A stretch of DNA of 64,000 bases from UBA7236 sp044227505 (GTDB lineage: Bacteria > Bacteroidota > Bacteroidia > Chitinophagales > BACL12). Position 1 is the first letter of the stretch. Each line of letters begins with the position of its first letter. Below, piece by piece: positions 52,744 through 61,221 of the stretch. The notes below the pieces were generated by a model. It was not told the origin of the DNA, searched no databases, and saw only the letters and a program-made list of their open reading frames with translations. Where the stretch lies: the NCBI GenBank assembly GCA_044227505.1, contig JBGAWP010000009.1, forward strand, positions 27,363 through 91,362, in the 5' to 3' direction. Made by a program: the position numbers and the translations under genes.

Positions 52744-55700
52744 TATTGCTTCGCAACCATTTTTCCATTTCCTCAAACGGAATATTTTTCCTTTTCGCAA
52801 TATCCTCCACCTGATCCTTGCCTATTTTACCGATACCGAAATATTTTGATTCAGGATGTGCAAAATACCAGCCACTAACACTTGCTGCCGGATACATGGC
52901 CATACTTTCGGTAAGCTCCACTCCAATATTATTTTCTACATCCAGTAATTCGAATAAAGTTATTTTTTCTGTGTGGTCGGGACAAGCAGGATAACCCGGT
53001 GCCGGTCTTATCCCCTGATATTTTTCATCTATAAGATCTGTCGTATTTAATTTTTCATTTTTATCATATCCCCAAAACTCTTTGCGCACCCGTTCATGCA
53101 TTCTCTCCGCAAAGGCTTCTGCTAACCTGTCTGCCAGCGATTTTAATAATATAGCCGAATAATCGTCATGATTTTTTTCGAAAAGCGATATCCGTTCTTC
53201 AATTTTAAATCCGGTGGATACTGTGAATGCACCGATATGATCGAACGTACGGGCCCCTAAATCCCCATAGGGGACTTTTTCGTACTCGGTTGCATGATAA
53301 TTTCTAGTATTATCTGGAAGTGATTCTAAAGTTTTTAAGATTTTCGAAATTGCGTTTTCGATATTATTTAATATTTGACTATTCGTGAATCGCAAAACAG
53401 TGAACCCATGTTCATTTAAATAACTTGTTCTAATTTCATCGGACTCCTTATTTTCTGGTAGTTGGTGTATTAATCCATCCAGTTCAATAACTAAATTCTT
53501 TTTTATGCAAATAAAATCAGCAATATATCTTCCGATAATGTGCTGACGTCGGAATTTATAATTTTCTAATTTTTTTCCTTTAAGATTTCTCCATAGGATT
53601 GCTTCAGCATCAGTACTGAATGTCCGGTTATCTTTTGCAAATCTTTTCAAATATCTATACACTTGCGGATCAGCTGTTTGATATGGTTGCCCATCATCAT
53701 TAATTAATTCCTCAGTACTAATGTTATCAAGCGAACTTATTTCATCAATGGTTTCTAAATTCTCGCTCGTTACGACATCTTCCCCTATGGGGAAGACCGA
53801 GATGGGGCCCGTAGCATCATGCGAATTCGATGTATCAATTTTATCAGTAAATTCTTTGCTATCACCATCTTCCCCAATTGATAATTCCGAGATCGGACCT
53901 TCCGCATCATCTGAAGTTAAATTATCCTCCATGTCGAAATCCTCCCGACTATCCACATTTTCCCCTATGGGGAAGACCGAGATGGGGCCCGGCCGCACGA
54001 AATCACTTAAACAATAATTCGCTTGTCCATCTGCTTTTTTATTTTGCTGACGTAAATTAAAAAGTCTGTTAAATTCAATTCCGTTTTCATCTACTAAAAT
54101 GATATCATCACCTTCGCTATAACATTTAAATATTCCTATAATAGCTTTTGCTTCCAACCAATTTTCTGTTATAATTTTTTGAAGCATCACTTGAGCATCG
54201 TCAAAAAGTTGTTTGGCAGCAACACCAACTGTATCATCACTTAATATATCAGGATATTTTCCGTGTAATTCCCATGTTTGAAAAAAGGGTGTCCAGTCAA
54301 TGTAATCCGAGAGTTCTTTCAAAGAATAATTTTCAAATATTTTAATTCCTGTGAAGGTTGGTGTAATAGGAATATAATTATTCCAATCGATAGTGAATTT
54401 GTTTTTTCTGGCTTCCTCCAGTGTAATATATCCTTTAAAGGATTGTTTGTATTTATGATTTTGTTCAATTATGCCATACTCGTCATTTATCTCCTTGGTA
54501 AAGGCAGCTTTTTCTTTGCCCAATAACTTTCCGGCAATGGTAACACTGCGCGATGCATCAGTAACATGAATTACAGGATGTGCATATGCCGGTGCAATTT
54601 TTACCGCAGTATGTGTTCTGGAAGTAGTTGCCCCGCCAATTAATAATGGAATAGTAAATCCCCTTTTTTCCATTTCGCTTGCCACATTTACCATTTCATC
54701 AAGTGATGGAGTAATCAACCCGCTTAATCCTATCAGATCAACTTTATTTTCTATAGCAGCTGTTAAAATTCTTTCCGCAGAAACCATTACTCCCAGATCA
54801 ATGATCTCATAATTATTACATGCTAAAACAACTCCAACAATATTTTTTCCAATATCATGTACATCCCCTTTAACTGTAGCCATTAATACCTTCGGATGAT
54901 CAGAAGTATTGCCGGATGATTTTTTTTCTAATTCAATATAAGGCTGCAAATATGCCACCGCTCTTTTCATTACTCTTGCACTTTTTACCACCTGTGGTAA
55001 AAACATTTTTCCGGAGCCAAAAAGGTCCCCCACTATATTCATTCCCGCCATTAACGGACCTTCTATCACTTCTAAAGGTTTTGTATATTTTAATCGCGCC
55101 TCCTCAATATCTGAATCAATAAATTCTGTAATTCCTTTAACGAGTGAGTGAGCCAATCGCTCTTCCACACTTTTACCGCGCCATTCATCGGTGGTAACCT
55201 CTGTCTTATCCTTTTTCTTTAACGTTTCCGCAAAAGTTATAAGATTTTCCGTTGCATTTTCGTGCCTGTTAAATAAAACATCCTCTATTTTTTCCAATAA
55301 ATTTTTGTCAATATCTTCATAAATATCTATCATTCCCGCATTCACAATACCCATATCCATTCCTGCTTTAATGGCGTGGTATAAAAAGGAAGAATGCATG
55401 GCCTCTCGTACAGTATTATTTCCCTGAAAAGAAAAGGAGATATTGCTTACTCCGCCACTCACCAATGCTCCCGGAAGATTTGATTTTATCCAACGTGTAG
55501 CATTGATATAATCCACTGCATAATTATTATGTTCTTCAATGCCCGTGCCTACGGTTAAAATATTGGGATCGAAAATAATATCAGTTGGTTCGAAATTTAA
55601 TTTATTTAACAATATATCATATGCCCTTTTGCAAATGGAAATTCTTTTTTCAAATGTAGTTGCCTGGCCTTCTTCATCAAATGCCATTACGATAACTGCC

Positions 55701-57124
55701 GCTCCTAATTGTTTTGCTTTTTTCGCCTGATATATAAATTTGTCTTCGCCTTCCTTTAAAGAAATGGAATTCACAATGCATTTACCCTGCAAACATTTTA
55801 ATCCGGCCTCAATTACCTCCCATTTACTGGAATCAATCATTACAGGTACCCTTGCAATATCGGGTTCAGCAGCTACTAAATTCAAAAAGGTTTTCATCAC
55901 ATGAACGGAATCTATCATCCCTTCATCCATATTTACATCAATGATCTGTGCACCGTTTTCAACCTGTTGCCGAGCAACAATTAATGCATCATCATATTTT
56001 TCTTCTGTTATTAATCTCTTAAATTGTTTGCTTCCCGTAATATTTGTTCTTTCTCCAACATTTACAAAATTGCTTCCTTCAAAAATTTCAAATTGTTCTA
56101 ATCCCGAAAAGGAAGGTAATTTTGGAAGTGTGCGTGGAATTCGCGGTTTATATTTTTTCGCTATCTCCGCTATGTATTTAATATGATCCGGTGTAGTTCC
56201 ACAACATCCTCCAATAATATTTATCCACCCATTTTTTAAATATTCCTCTACATCATTGCCATTACTTTCAGGTGTTTCATCATATTCTCCAAATGCATTT
56301 GGCAAACCTGCATTAGGATATGCGGAAACAAAAAAATCGGTTTTTTCTGCAAGTGTTTTAATATGCTCCTTTAATTGTTTTGCACCTAGCGCACAATTTA
56401 ATCCAACACTCATCAGAGGAATATGAGAAATGGAAATGAGAAATGCCTCCACTGTTTGTCCGCTCAAAGTTCTTCCGCTCGCATCCGTGATCGTCCCGGA
56501 AATCATTACAGGAATTTTTCTTTCAATATCCTCAAACAGGTTTTCTATTGCATAAATGGCGGCCTTGGCATTCAGCGTATCAAAAATTGTTTCAACCAAT
56601 AGAATATCTGCACCTCCATCAATTAAACCTTTTGCCTGCTCATAATATGCATCTGCAAGCTCATCAAAAGTAATAGCCCGATATCCGGGGTTGTTTACAT
56701 CAGGGGAAAGACTTAATGTTTTATTGGTCGGACCTAATGCGCCGGCTACAAATCGCGGTTTATGAGGCTCTTTTTGTGAAAATTCCAAAGCTACTTCTTT
56801 GGCAATCTTTGCTGACTGATAGTTCAGTTCGTATACCATATGTTCCAAATGGTAATCAGCCTGAGCAACTCGGGTTCCGCTAAACGTATTCGTTTCAATA
56901 ATATCCGCACCTGCTTCGAGGTACTTCCTGTGAATTTCTTTAATGATATGAGGTTGTGTAAGCGAAAGTATGTCGTTATTGCCCTTCAGATCAGATCTGT
57001 GGTCTTTAAATAGCTGACCTCTGAAGTCGTCTTCGCTTAATTTATGCCGTTGTATCATGGTGCCCATAGCACCATCGAGCACTAAAATCCTCTCCTTTAA
57101 TAATTGATTTAAAATTTTATCCAC
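52733..57124 (-). CDS. metH: Cobalamin-dependent methionine synthase with a nested DUF559 nuclease-like insert
   Basis: 1463 residues, some 230-250 longer than usual. Domains in order are: homocysteine-binding barrel (1-330; zinc ligands in N-C-A-L-G and G-G-C-C-G-T-T-P-D-H), pterin-binding barrel (about 350-610), cobalamin cap and Rossmann module (640-890; axial H756 in D-V-H-D-I-G-K-N) and AdoMet reactivation domain (920-1463; R-P-A-P-G-Y-P at 1373). The reactivation domain is interrupted between L-S-D-F-V-R (to 1044) and F-D-H-I-G-A-F (from 1294). The insert has three 30-residue repeats, then a DUF559 domain. Without it the protein would be about 1215 residues, the normal size. The frame is open throughout. 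The GTG start at 57124 lies 4 nt after a TAATTTTG promoter element. Confidence 0.93.
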   Translation of the reverse strand: MDKILNQLLKERILVLDGAMGTMIQRHKLSEDDFRGQLFKDHRSDLKGNNDILSLTQPHIIKEIHRKYLEAGADIIETNTFSGTRVAQADYHLEHMVYELNYQSAKIAKEVALEFSQKEPHKPRFVAGALGPTNKTLSLSPDVNNPGYRAITFDELADAYYEQAKGLIDGGADILLVETIFDTLNAKAAIYAIENLFEDIERKIPVMISGTITDASGRTLSGQTVEAFLISISHIPLMSVGLNCALGAKQLKEHIKTLAEKTDFFVSAYPNAGLPNAFGEYDETPESNGNDVEEYLKNGWINIIGGCCGTTPDHIKYIAEIAKKYKPRIPRTLPKLPSFSGLEQFEIFEGSNFVNVGERTNITGSKQFKRLITEEKYDDALIVARQQVENGAQIIDVNMDEGMIDSVHVMKTFLNLVAAEPDIARVPVMIDSSKWEVIEAGLKCLQGKCIVNSISLKEGEDKFIYQAKKAKQLGAAVIVMAFDEEGQATTFEKRISICKRAYDILLNKLNFEPTDIIFDPNILTVGTGIEEHNNYAVDYINATRWIKSNLPGALVSGGVSNISFSFQGNNTVREAMHSSFLYHAIKAGMDMGIVNAGMIDIYEDIDKNLLEKIEDVLFNRHENATENLITFAETLKKKDKTEVTTDEWRGKSVEERLAHSLVKGITEFIDSDIEEARLKYTKPLEVIEGPLMAGMNIVGDLFGSGKMFLPQVVKSARVMKRAVAYLQPYIELEKKSSGNTSDHPKVLMATVKGDVHDIGKNIVGVVLACNNYEIIDLGVMVSAERILTAAIENKVDLIGLSGLITPSLDEMVNVASEMEKRGFTIPLLIGGATTSRTHTAVKIAPAYAHPVIHVTDASRSVTIAGKLLGKEKAAFTKEINDEYGIIEQNHKYKQSFKGYITLEEARKNKFTIDWNNYIPITPTFTGIKIFENYSLKELSDYIDWTPFFQTWELHGKYPDILSDDTVGVAAKQLFDDAQVMLQKIITENWLEAKAIIGIFKCYSEGDDIILVDENGIEFNRLFNLRQQNKKADGQANYCLSDFVRPGPISVFPIGENVDSREDFDMEDNLTSDDAEGPISELSIGEDGDSKEFTDKIDTSNSHDATGPISVFPIGEDVVTSENLETIDEISSLDNISTEELINDDGQPYQTADPQVYRYLKRFAKDNRTFSTDAEAILWRNLKGKKLENYKFRRQHIIGRYIADFICIKKNLVIELDGLIHQLPENKESDEIRTSYLNEHGFTVLRFTNSQILNNIENAISKILKTLESLPDNTRNYHATEYEKVPYGDLGARTFDHIGAFTVSTGFKIEERISLFEKNHDDYSAILLKSLADRLAEAFAERMHERVRKEFWGYDKNEKLNTTDLIDEKYQGIRPAPGYPACPDHTEKITLFELLDVENNIGVELTESMAMYPAASVSGWYFAHPESKYFGIGKIGKDQVEDIAKRKNIPFEEMEKWLRSNINY
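53250..53992 (-). mobile_element. In-frame DUF559-bearing insert in metH, bounded by GC-rich inverted repeats
   Basis: The roughly 743-bp segment encodes residues 1045-1292 of the MetH reading frame. Both ends carry CGGGCCCC on the outside and a CCCCATAGGGGA core inside (53250-53272 and, inverted, 53961-53991). The encoded domain (about 1160-1265) has T-D-A-E-A-I-L-W-R-N-L, F-R-R-Q-H, D1203 in Y-I-A-D-F and E1214/D1216 in V-I-E-L-D-G, then L-R-F-T-N-S-Q-I-L. This is the vsr-like PD-(D/E)XK fold of DUF559. It behaves like an inserted element that kept the host frame, but mobility is an inference. Confidence 0.65.
53720..53989 (-). repeat. 90-nt tandem repeat (3 copies) encoding 30-residue units in MetH
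   Basis: Units start at coding positions 53989, 53899 and 53809. The protein reads G-P-I-S-V-F-P-I-G-E, G-P-I-S-E-L-S-I-G-E and G-P-I-S-V-F-P-I-G-E, each followed by about 20 acidic residues. A 32-nt core is identical in copies 1 and 3 (53960-53991 and 53780-53811), while the middle copy is diverged. Confidence 0.9.
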
Positions 57125-57128
57125 CTTG

Positions 57129-57164
57129 CAAAATTAGCACAGGATTAAGACCTTCAACCAAAAT
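57129..57164 (-). promoter_or_regulatory. metH promoter (-33 TTTTGG, -7 TAATTTTG)
   Basis: The -7 element is at 57129-57136 and a TTTTGG -33-like element near 57158-57164, about 21 nt apart, as expected for the Bacteroidota housekeeping sigma factor. The GTG start is 4 nt downstream of the -7. Confidence 0.6.
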
Positions 57165-57584
57165 TTTAAAATCCTTTTACATTTTATTCAATAAATGGCT
57201 CATTTTGTTAATTTTTTTATAATTATTGAAATATTGGAATTCAATATGTTGCATACATGGTAAATCAAGAGGAAAGGGCAGTTTCATGACAGTCAAAAAT
57301 ATTTTTAAGAATAATACAAATGCCTGTTTTATTAGGTTTGTGGGCTTTTTTGGGAAAAATCGGGTGATTTATTGTCCATATACGTGACAAACACCCGTTT
57401 GGTATGGGAATAAGTTTTAATAATTGTATTTGTATTTGAAAAATTAAGTTAATTTTACGCAACCAATAATTGACACGACGCATCTATTGTTCATTCCCGC
57501 TCATGTTAATTAAGTGACCCAAGTCAAACAATACACGCTGTTTTAGATTTTTATTTAATTTTTAACCCTAAATTTTTAATTCAA
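57165..57584. other. Long AT-rich intergenic region upstream of the metallopeptidase
   Basis: 420 bp without a supported gene. A minus-strand frame at 57265-57483 has no homology-like features or promoter and is regarded as chance. The end (57540-57584) is an AT-rich leader ahead of the metallopeptidase ATG. The region may hold its promoter and regulatory leader. No repeats of the heptamer type are present. Confidence 0.5.
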
Positions 57585-59519
57585 ATGTTGAAAAAATCGT
57601 TACTTTTCACAGCCCTTTCTATTTTATTAGGAGGATTAGTGATGGCGCAAGCCCCGCAGCGCAGTTGCTCAACTATGGATGTTGATGCCAGACTAAGGGC
57701 AGAAGATCCTGCGTACGCAGCAAATCGCGAAGCAATTGAACAATTTACCCAAAACTACATTGCAACTCAAGCTAACAGCGGCGAAAGAGCAGTGGTTACT
57801 ATTCCTGTTGTTGTGCATATTGTGTACAATGTTGCTGCAGAAAACATTTCTGATGCTCAGGTTTACAATCAATTAGATGTATTAAATGATGATTTCAGAA
57901 GATTAAATTCAGACGTTGGTGAAACTCCTGCTTATTTTGCTGGTGTTGCTGCTGACTGCGAAATTAATTTCTGTCTTGCGACTCTAGATCCAAGTGGTAA
58001 TCCTACTACTGGTATCACTAGAACAAGCACTACAAAAACAGCTTTCAGCACCGCTGATGATATGAAATTTGCTACATACGGACATACTATCTGGGATAGA
58101 AACAAATACCTCAATATATGGGTTTGTGATCTTTCCGGAGGTTTATTGGGTTATGCTCAATTTCCTGGTGGAGCTGCTTCTACAGATGGAGTGGTAATTG
58201 ATTATGTTTATTTTGGTGTTGGTGGAGCAGGTTCTGCACCTTACGATCTTGGACGCACAGCTACGCACGAAGTTGGCCACTGGCTAAATTTATATCATAT
58301 ATGGGGTGACGATGGTACAAGTTGTGCCGGTTCTGACCTTTGTGCTGATACTCCAAACCAGGCTGATGAAACCTATGGTTGCCCAGGTGGAACCATTCGT
58401 ATTTCTTGTTCAAATGGACCAAACGGTGACATGTATCAAAACTACATGGACTATACCGATGATGGTTGTATGAACTTATTTACTGCAGGTCAAAAAACCA
58501 GAGCTCAGGCTTTATTTGCTGTAGGTGGATCACGTGCTGCCCTCTTAACTTCAAATGGCTGCGGTGGCGGCGGCGGTGGAACATGTAATGCTCCAACCGG
58601 AATGAATACAACTTTAGTTGCTACAACAAGTGCTACGTTCAACTGGACAGCAGCAGCAGGTGCAACTAGTTATAATGTTCGTTATAAACCTACTGCAGGT
58701 GCAACCTGGACAAATACTACTTCAGCAACTACTTCAAAAGCGGTTACCGGCTTAACAGCTGCAACAGCTTACGAATGGCAGGTTCAAACTGTTTGTGCTG
58801 CCGGAACAAGTGCATATACTTCATCAACTACATTCACTACTACCGGTGGCGGTGGTACTTGTGTTGATAATTACGAACCAAATAATACTTCAGGAACAGC
58901 TGCTACATTATCAGCTGGAACTACTTACCTTGAGTTAATTGCAAGTTCAACCGATGTCGACTGGTTTAAATTTACAACTACAGGTTCCAATACTAAAATC
59001 AAAATTAACCTAAGCTCATTACCTGCTGATTATGATGTGAGATTATACAATCAATCAGTTGTACAAAAGGGTATTTCTGAAAACGGTGGAACTACTAGCG
59101 AACAAATTATCTGGAATACAACTCAGTCAGGAACCCGTTATATTAAGGTTTACGGCTGGGCTGGTGCATTTAGCGCCGGTGACTGCTATGATCTTTTGAT
59201 CTCAACAAGCTCTTCAAACTGGAGAACAGACGGAAGTTACGTGGAAATGGATGAATACGATAACGCTATCGTTTCCGTATTCCCTAACCCTGCTTCTGGT
59301 GATATCGTAACTGTAGATTACTACAGCGTTCAGGAAGATATGAATGTTGCAGTTCAAGTATATGATATCCTTGGAAAACAAGTTGTTAATACTTCTAATT
59401 CTGTTGTTGCAGGTGAAAACATGATAGAAATGAATGTTGCTAATTTAGAAGCAGGATTTTATTTCGTTGTGATCAGCAATGGCAAATCTTCTTATTCTGA
59501 GAAGTTTGTAATAGAATAA
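57585..59519 (+). CDS. Secreted M43-family zinc metallopeptidase with FnIII, PPC and T9SS sorting domains
   Basis: 644 residues. Signal peptide about 1-21 (ending V-M-A-Q), then a propeptide region. The M43 catalytic domain (about 65-325) has the zinc site H228-E229-V-G-H232-W-L-N-L-Y-H238 and the Met-turn Y-M-D-Y-T-D. A G-rich linker (G-G-G-G-G) leads to a fibronectin III domain (about 334-420) and a second G-rich linker. A prepeptidase C-terminal domain follows (Y-E-P-N-N-T to about 545), then the sorting domain (V-S-V-F-P-N-P-A ... G-F-Y-F-V-V-I). It is a cytophagalysin/pappalysin-like surface or secreted protease. Its codons look more GC-rich than those of its neighbours, consistent with high expression. 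Confidence 0.93.
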   Translation: MLKKSLLFTALSILLGGLVMAQAPQRSCSTMDVDARLRAEDPAYAANREAIEQFTQNYIATQANSGERAVVTIPVVVHIVYNVAAENISDAQVYNQLDVLNDDFRRLNSDVGETPAYFAGVAADCEINFCLATLDPSGNPTTGITRTSTTKTAFSTADDMKFATYGHTIWDRNKYLNIWVCDLSGGLLGYAQFPGGAASTDGVVIDYVYFGVGGAGSAPYDLGRTATHEVGHWLNLYHIWGDDGTSCAGSDLCADTPNQADETYGCPGGTIRISCSNGPNGDMYQNYMDYTDDGCMNLFTAGQKTRAQALFAVGGSRAALLTSNGCGGGGGGTCNAPTGMNTTLVATTSATFNWTAAAGATSYNVRYKPTAGATWTNTTSATTSKAVTGLTAATAYEWQVQTVCAAGTSAYTSSTTFTTTGGGGTCVDNYEPNNTSGTAATLSAGTTYLELIASSTDVDWFKFTTTGSNTKIKINLSSLPADYDVRLYNQSVVQKGISENGGTTSEQIIWNTTQSGTRYIKVYGWAGAFSAGDCYDLLISTSSSNWRTDGSYVEMDEYDNAIVSVFPNPASGDIVTVDYYSVQEDMNVAVQVYDILGKQVVNTSNSVVAGENMIEMNVANLEAGFYFVVISNGKSSYSEKFVIE

Positions 59520-59541
59520 TTAAACGATCAATAAGTTATAC

Positions 59542-59576
59542 AAGGGCGGCAAATTTTTGCCGCCCTTTTTATTTTG
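59542..59576 (+). terminator. Rho-independent terminator of the metallopeptidase gene
   Basis: The perfect 12-bp stem AAGGGCGGCAAA/TTTGCCGCCCTT with a 2-nt centre is followed by a T-rich tail. The tail directly abuts the pheS -7 element at 59577. Confidence 0.9.
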
Positions 59577-59584
59577 TAATTTTG
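59577..59584 (+). promoter_or_regulatory. -7 element of pheS (TAATTTTG)
   Basis: TAATTTTG is followed by 5 nt and the ATG at 59590. The upstream terminator tail (TTTTTATTTTG) supplies the rest of the promoter. Confidence 0.6.
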
Positions 59585-59589
59585 GGCGG

Positions 59590-60627
59590 ATGGAACCTAT
59601 GCATAACCAATTCGATAACATACAGGAGTTAAAAAAGGAAGTGGAAGGATTTGCTGTGAATAATGCAGCAGAACTTGAGTTATTCAGGATACGTTTTTTA
59701 GGAACAAAAAATGTTTTGAAAGATGTTTTTTCAGAGATCAAGAATGTTCCGAACGAACAGAAAAAAGAATTCGGCCAAAAAGTAAATGAACTGAAACAAC
59801 TTGCCGAAAATAGATTTGCCGAATTCGAAGGAAAATATAAAAAAGCAGATAAGGGTAAATCACTTGATATTGATATTTCCTTACCTGTCGCAAATAAAAA
59901 TACAGGTGCGCGTCATCCGCTTACCATCATAAGAGAAGAGTTGGTAAATATTTTTACCAGAATTGGTTATTCTGTTGTAGAAGGCCCTGAAATTGAAGAC
60001 GACTGGCATAATTTTACTGCATTGGGAATGCCGGAAGATCATCCCGCACGCGACATGCAAGATACTTTTTATGTGCAGACCAATCCTGCGATATTGTTAA
60101 GAACCCATACATCAAACGTACAAATACGTGTTATGGAGGAACAAAAACCTCCTATCAGAATTGTTGCACTTGGCAGAACATATCGCAACGAAACAATTTC
60201 TGCACGCGCACATTGCACCTTTCATCAGATAGAATTATTATATATTGATGAAGGGGTGACCTTTGCCGATATGAAACAAACTCTTTTGTATCTGGCACAG
60301 GAATTATACGGAGCGGAAACAAAAATACGTTTACGTCCCAGTTATTTTCCTTTTACGGAACCTAGTGCAGAAATGGATGTTAGCTGTTTTGTATGCGGCG
60401 GAAAAGGATGCGCAATTTGCAAACAAACAGGCTGGGTAGAAATTGGAGGTTGCGGAATGGTAGATCCCGTTGTTTTGGAAAATTGCAAAATTGATAGTGA
60501 AAAATATACAGGCTTTGCTTTTGGTTTCGGATTGGAACGTATGGCAATTCTAAAATACAGAATTAACGATATCAGATTATTTTCAGAAAATGATCTGCGA
60601 TTTTTAAAACAATTTGAGCATTTATAA
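59590..60627 (+). CDS. pheS: Phenylalanine--tRNA ligase alpha subunit
   Basis: 345 residues from the ATG at 59590 (ATG at 59599 also possible). An N-terminal coiled coil precedes the catalytic core H-P-L-T-I-I-R-E, G-P-E-I-E-D-D-W-H-N-F, D-T-F-Y and the motif 2 region R-T-H-T-S. The cysteine-rich segment C-F-V-C-G-G-K-G-C-A-I-C is typical of Bacteroidota PheS and probably binds zinc. Motif 3 is G-F-G-L-E-R-M-A. It forms the (alpha-beta)2 enzyme with PheT, which is not in the window. The next gene starts 3 nt after its stop. Confidence 0.97.
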   Translation: MEPMHNQFDNIQELKKEVEGFAVNNAAELELFRIRFLGTKNVLKDVFSEIKNVPNEQKKEFGQKVNELKQLAENRFAEFEGKYKKADKGKSLDIDISLPVANKNTGARHPLTIIREELVNIFTRIGYSVVEGPEIEDDWHNFTALGMPEDHPARDMQDTFYVQTNPAILLRTHTSNVQIRVMEEQKPPIRIVALGRTYRNETISARAHCTFHQIELLYIDEGVTFADMKQTLLYLAQELYGAETKIRLRPSYFPFTEPSAEMDVSCFVCGGKGCAICKQTGWVEIGGCGMVDPVVLENCKIDSEKYTGFAFGFGLERMAILKYRINDIRLFSENDLRFLKQFEHL

Positions 60628-60630
60628 ATT

Positions 60631-61218
60631 ATGTTGAAGAAATTAATTGCATTTGTTTTTTTTATTACCTTGTTTGCCTCAGGAATTAGTTTTGGGCAAT
60701 CAACAACGCTTGGTGAAGATAGTATTAAGGTTATCGGAGAAGATACTTTAATTGGTCCGCCAATTGTATTCCGGCAATACAACGAACGTTTTATTGATTT
60801 CATGTTCTTTGATGGAAACTTCAATGTGGTTTCATTTCGGATCATGGAAAAAAGTACCAGCTTTCAATTTATGATCAGCAGTTTGGATTCCAGCGTTTAT
60901 TGTTTTCAAACAGATCCTGAGGAATTTAAAATTTTACTGGCCATGGTGAAAGAAATGAATGCCGAGCTGATGGCACAATCAAATTGGCCGGTGAAATGTA
61001 ATTATTGTCAAACCATGCAGATGTTCTGGTATGAAGGTGATCACGAAAGAAGCACCTTAAAAAGATCTGTTGCTATTCCGCAATCATTTAATCCTATTTT
61101 GGATTATTGTTATGAAATAAGCAGCACCGAAAAAAGAAAATGCCAACTGGAATTAAAAAACTTTCAATCGCTGGAAGGATTTGCGGATAAATTACGCGGA
61201 CCATCCGCAAACAAATAA
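60631..61218 (+). CDS. Secreted protein of unknown function
   Basis: 195 residues. A signal peptide (about 1-22, ending S-F-G-Q) precedes a small domain without recognised motifs. C-N-Y-C resembles a CxxC pair, and other cysteines occur in V-Y-C-F-Q and D-Y-C-Y-E. The gene is wedged between pheS (3 nt) and a radical SAM gene (3 nt), so it is probably co-transcribed with both. It may be a periplasmic partner, but no function can be assigned. Confidence 0.7.
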   Translation: MLKKLIAFVFFITLFASGISFGQSTTLGEDSIKVIGEDTLIGPPIVFRQYNERFIDFMFFDGNFNVVSFRIMEKSTSFQFMISSLDSSVYCFQTDPEEFKILLAMVKEMNAELMAQSNWPVKCNYCQTMQMFWYEGDHERSTLKRSVAIPQSFNPILDYCYEISSTEKRKCQLELKNFQSLEGFADKLRGPSANK

Positions 61219-61221
61219 ATT

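Noticed and set aside
53250..53992. The MetH insert as an intein
   Set aside because: No Cys/Ser at the junction start, no terminal His-Asn and no Hint-domain blocks are seen; the nuclease domain is of the DUF559 type rather than LAGLIDADG or HNH.
52733..57124. The long MetH as an assembly chimera or frameshifted fusion of two genes
   Set aside because: The frame is continuous, MetH motifs resume precisely after the insert, and subtracting the insert gives normal length. A read-level check is still listed under the findings.
57265..57483. Minus-strand frame of 72 codons in the gap upstream of the metallopeptidase
   Set aside because: No motif, no start signal and biased AT-rich codons; most likely chance.
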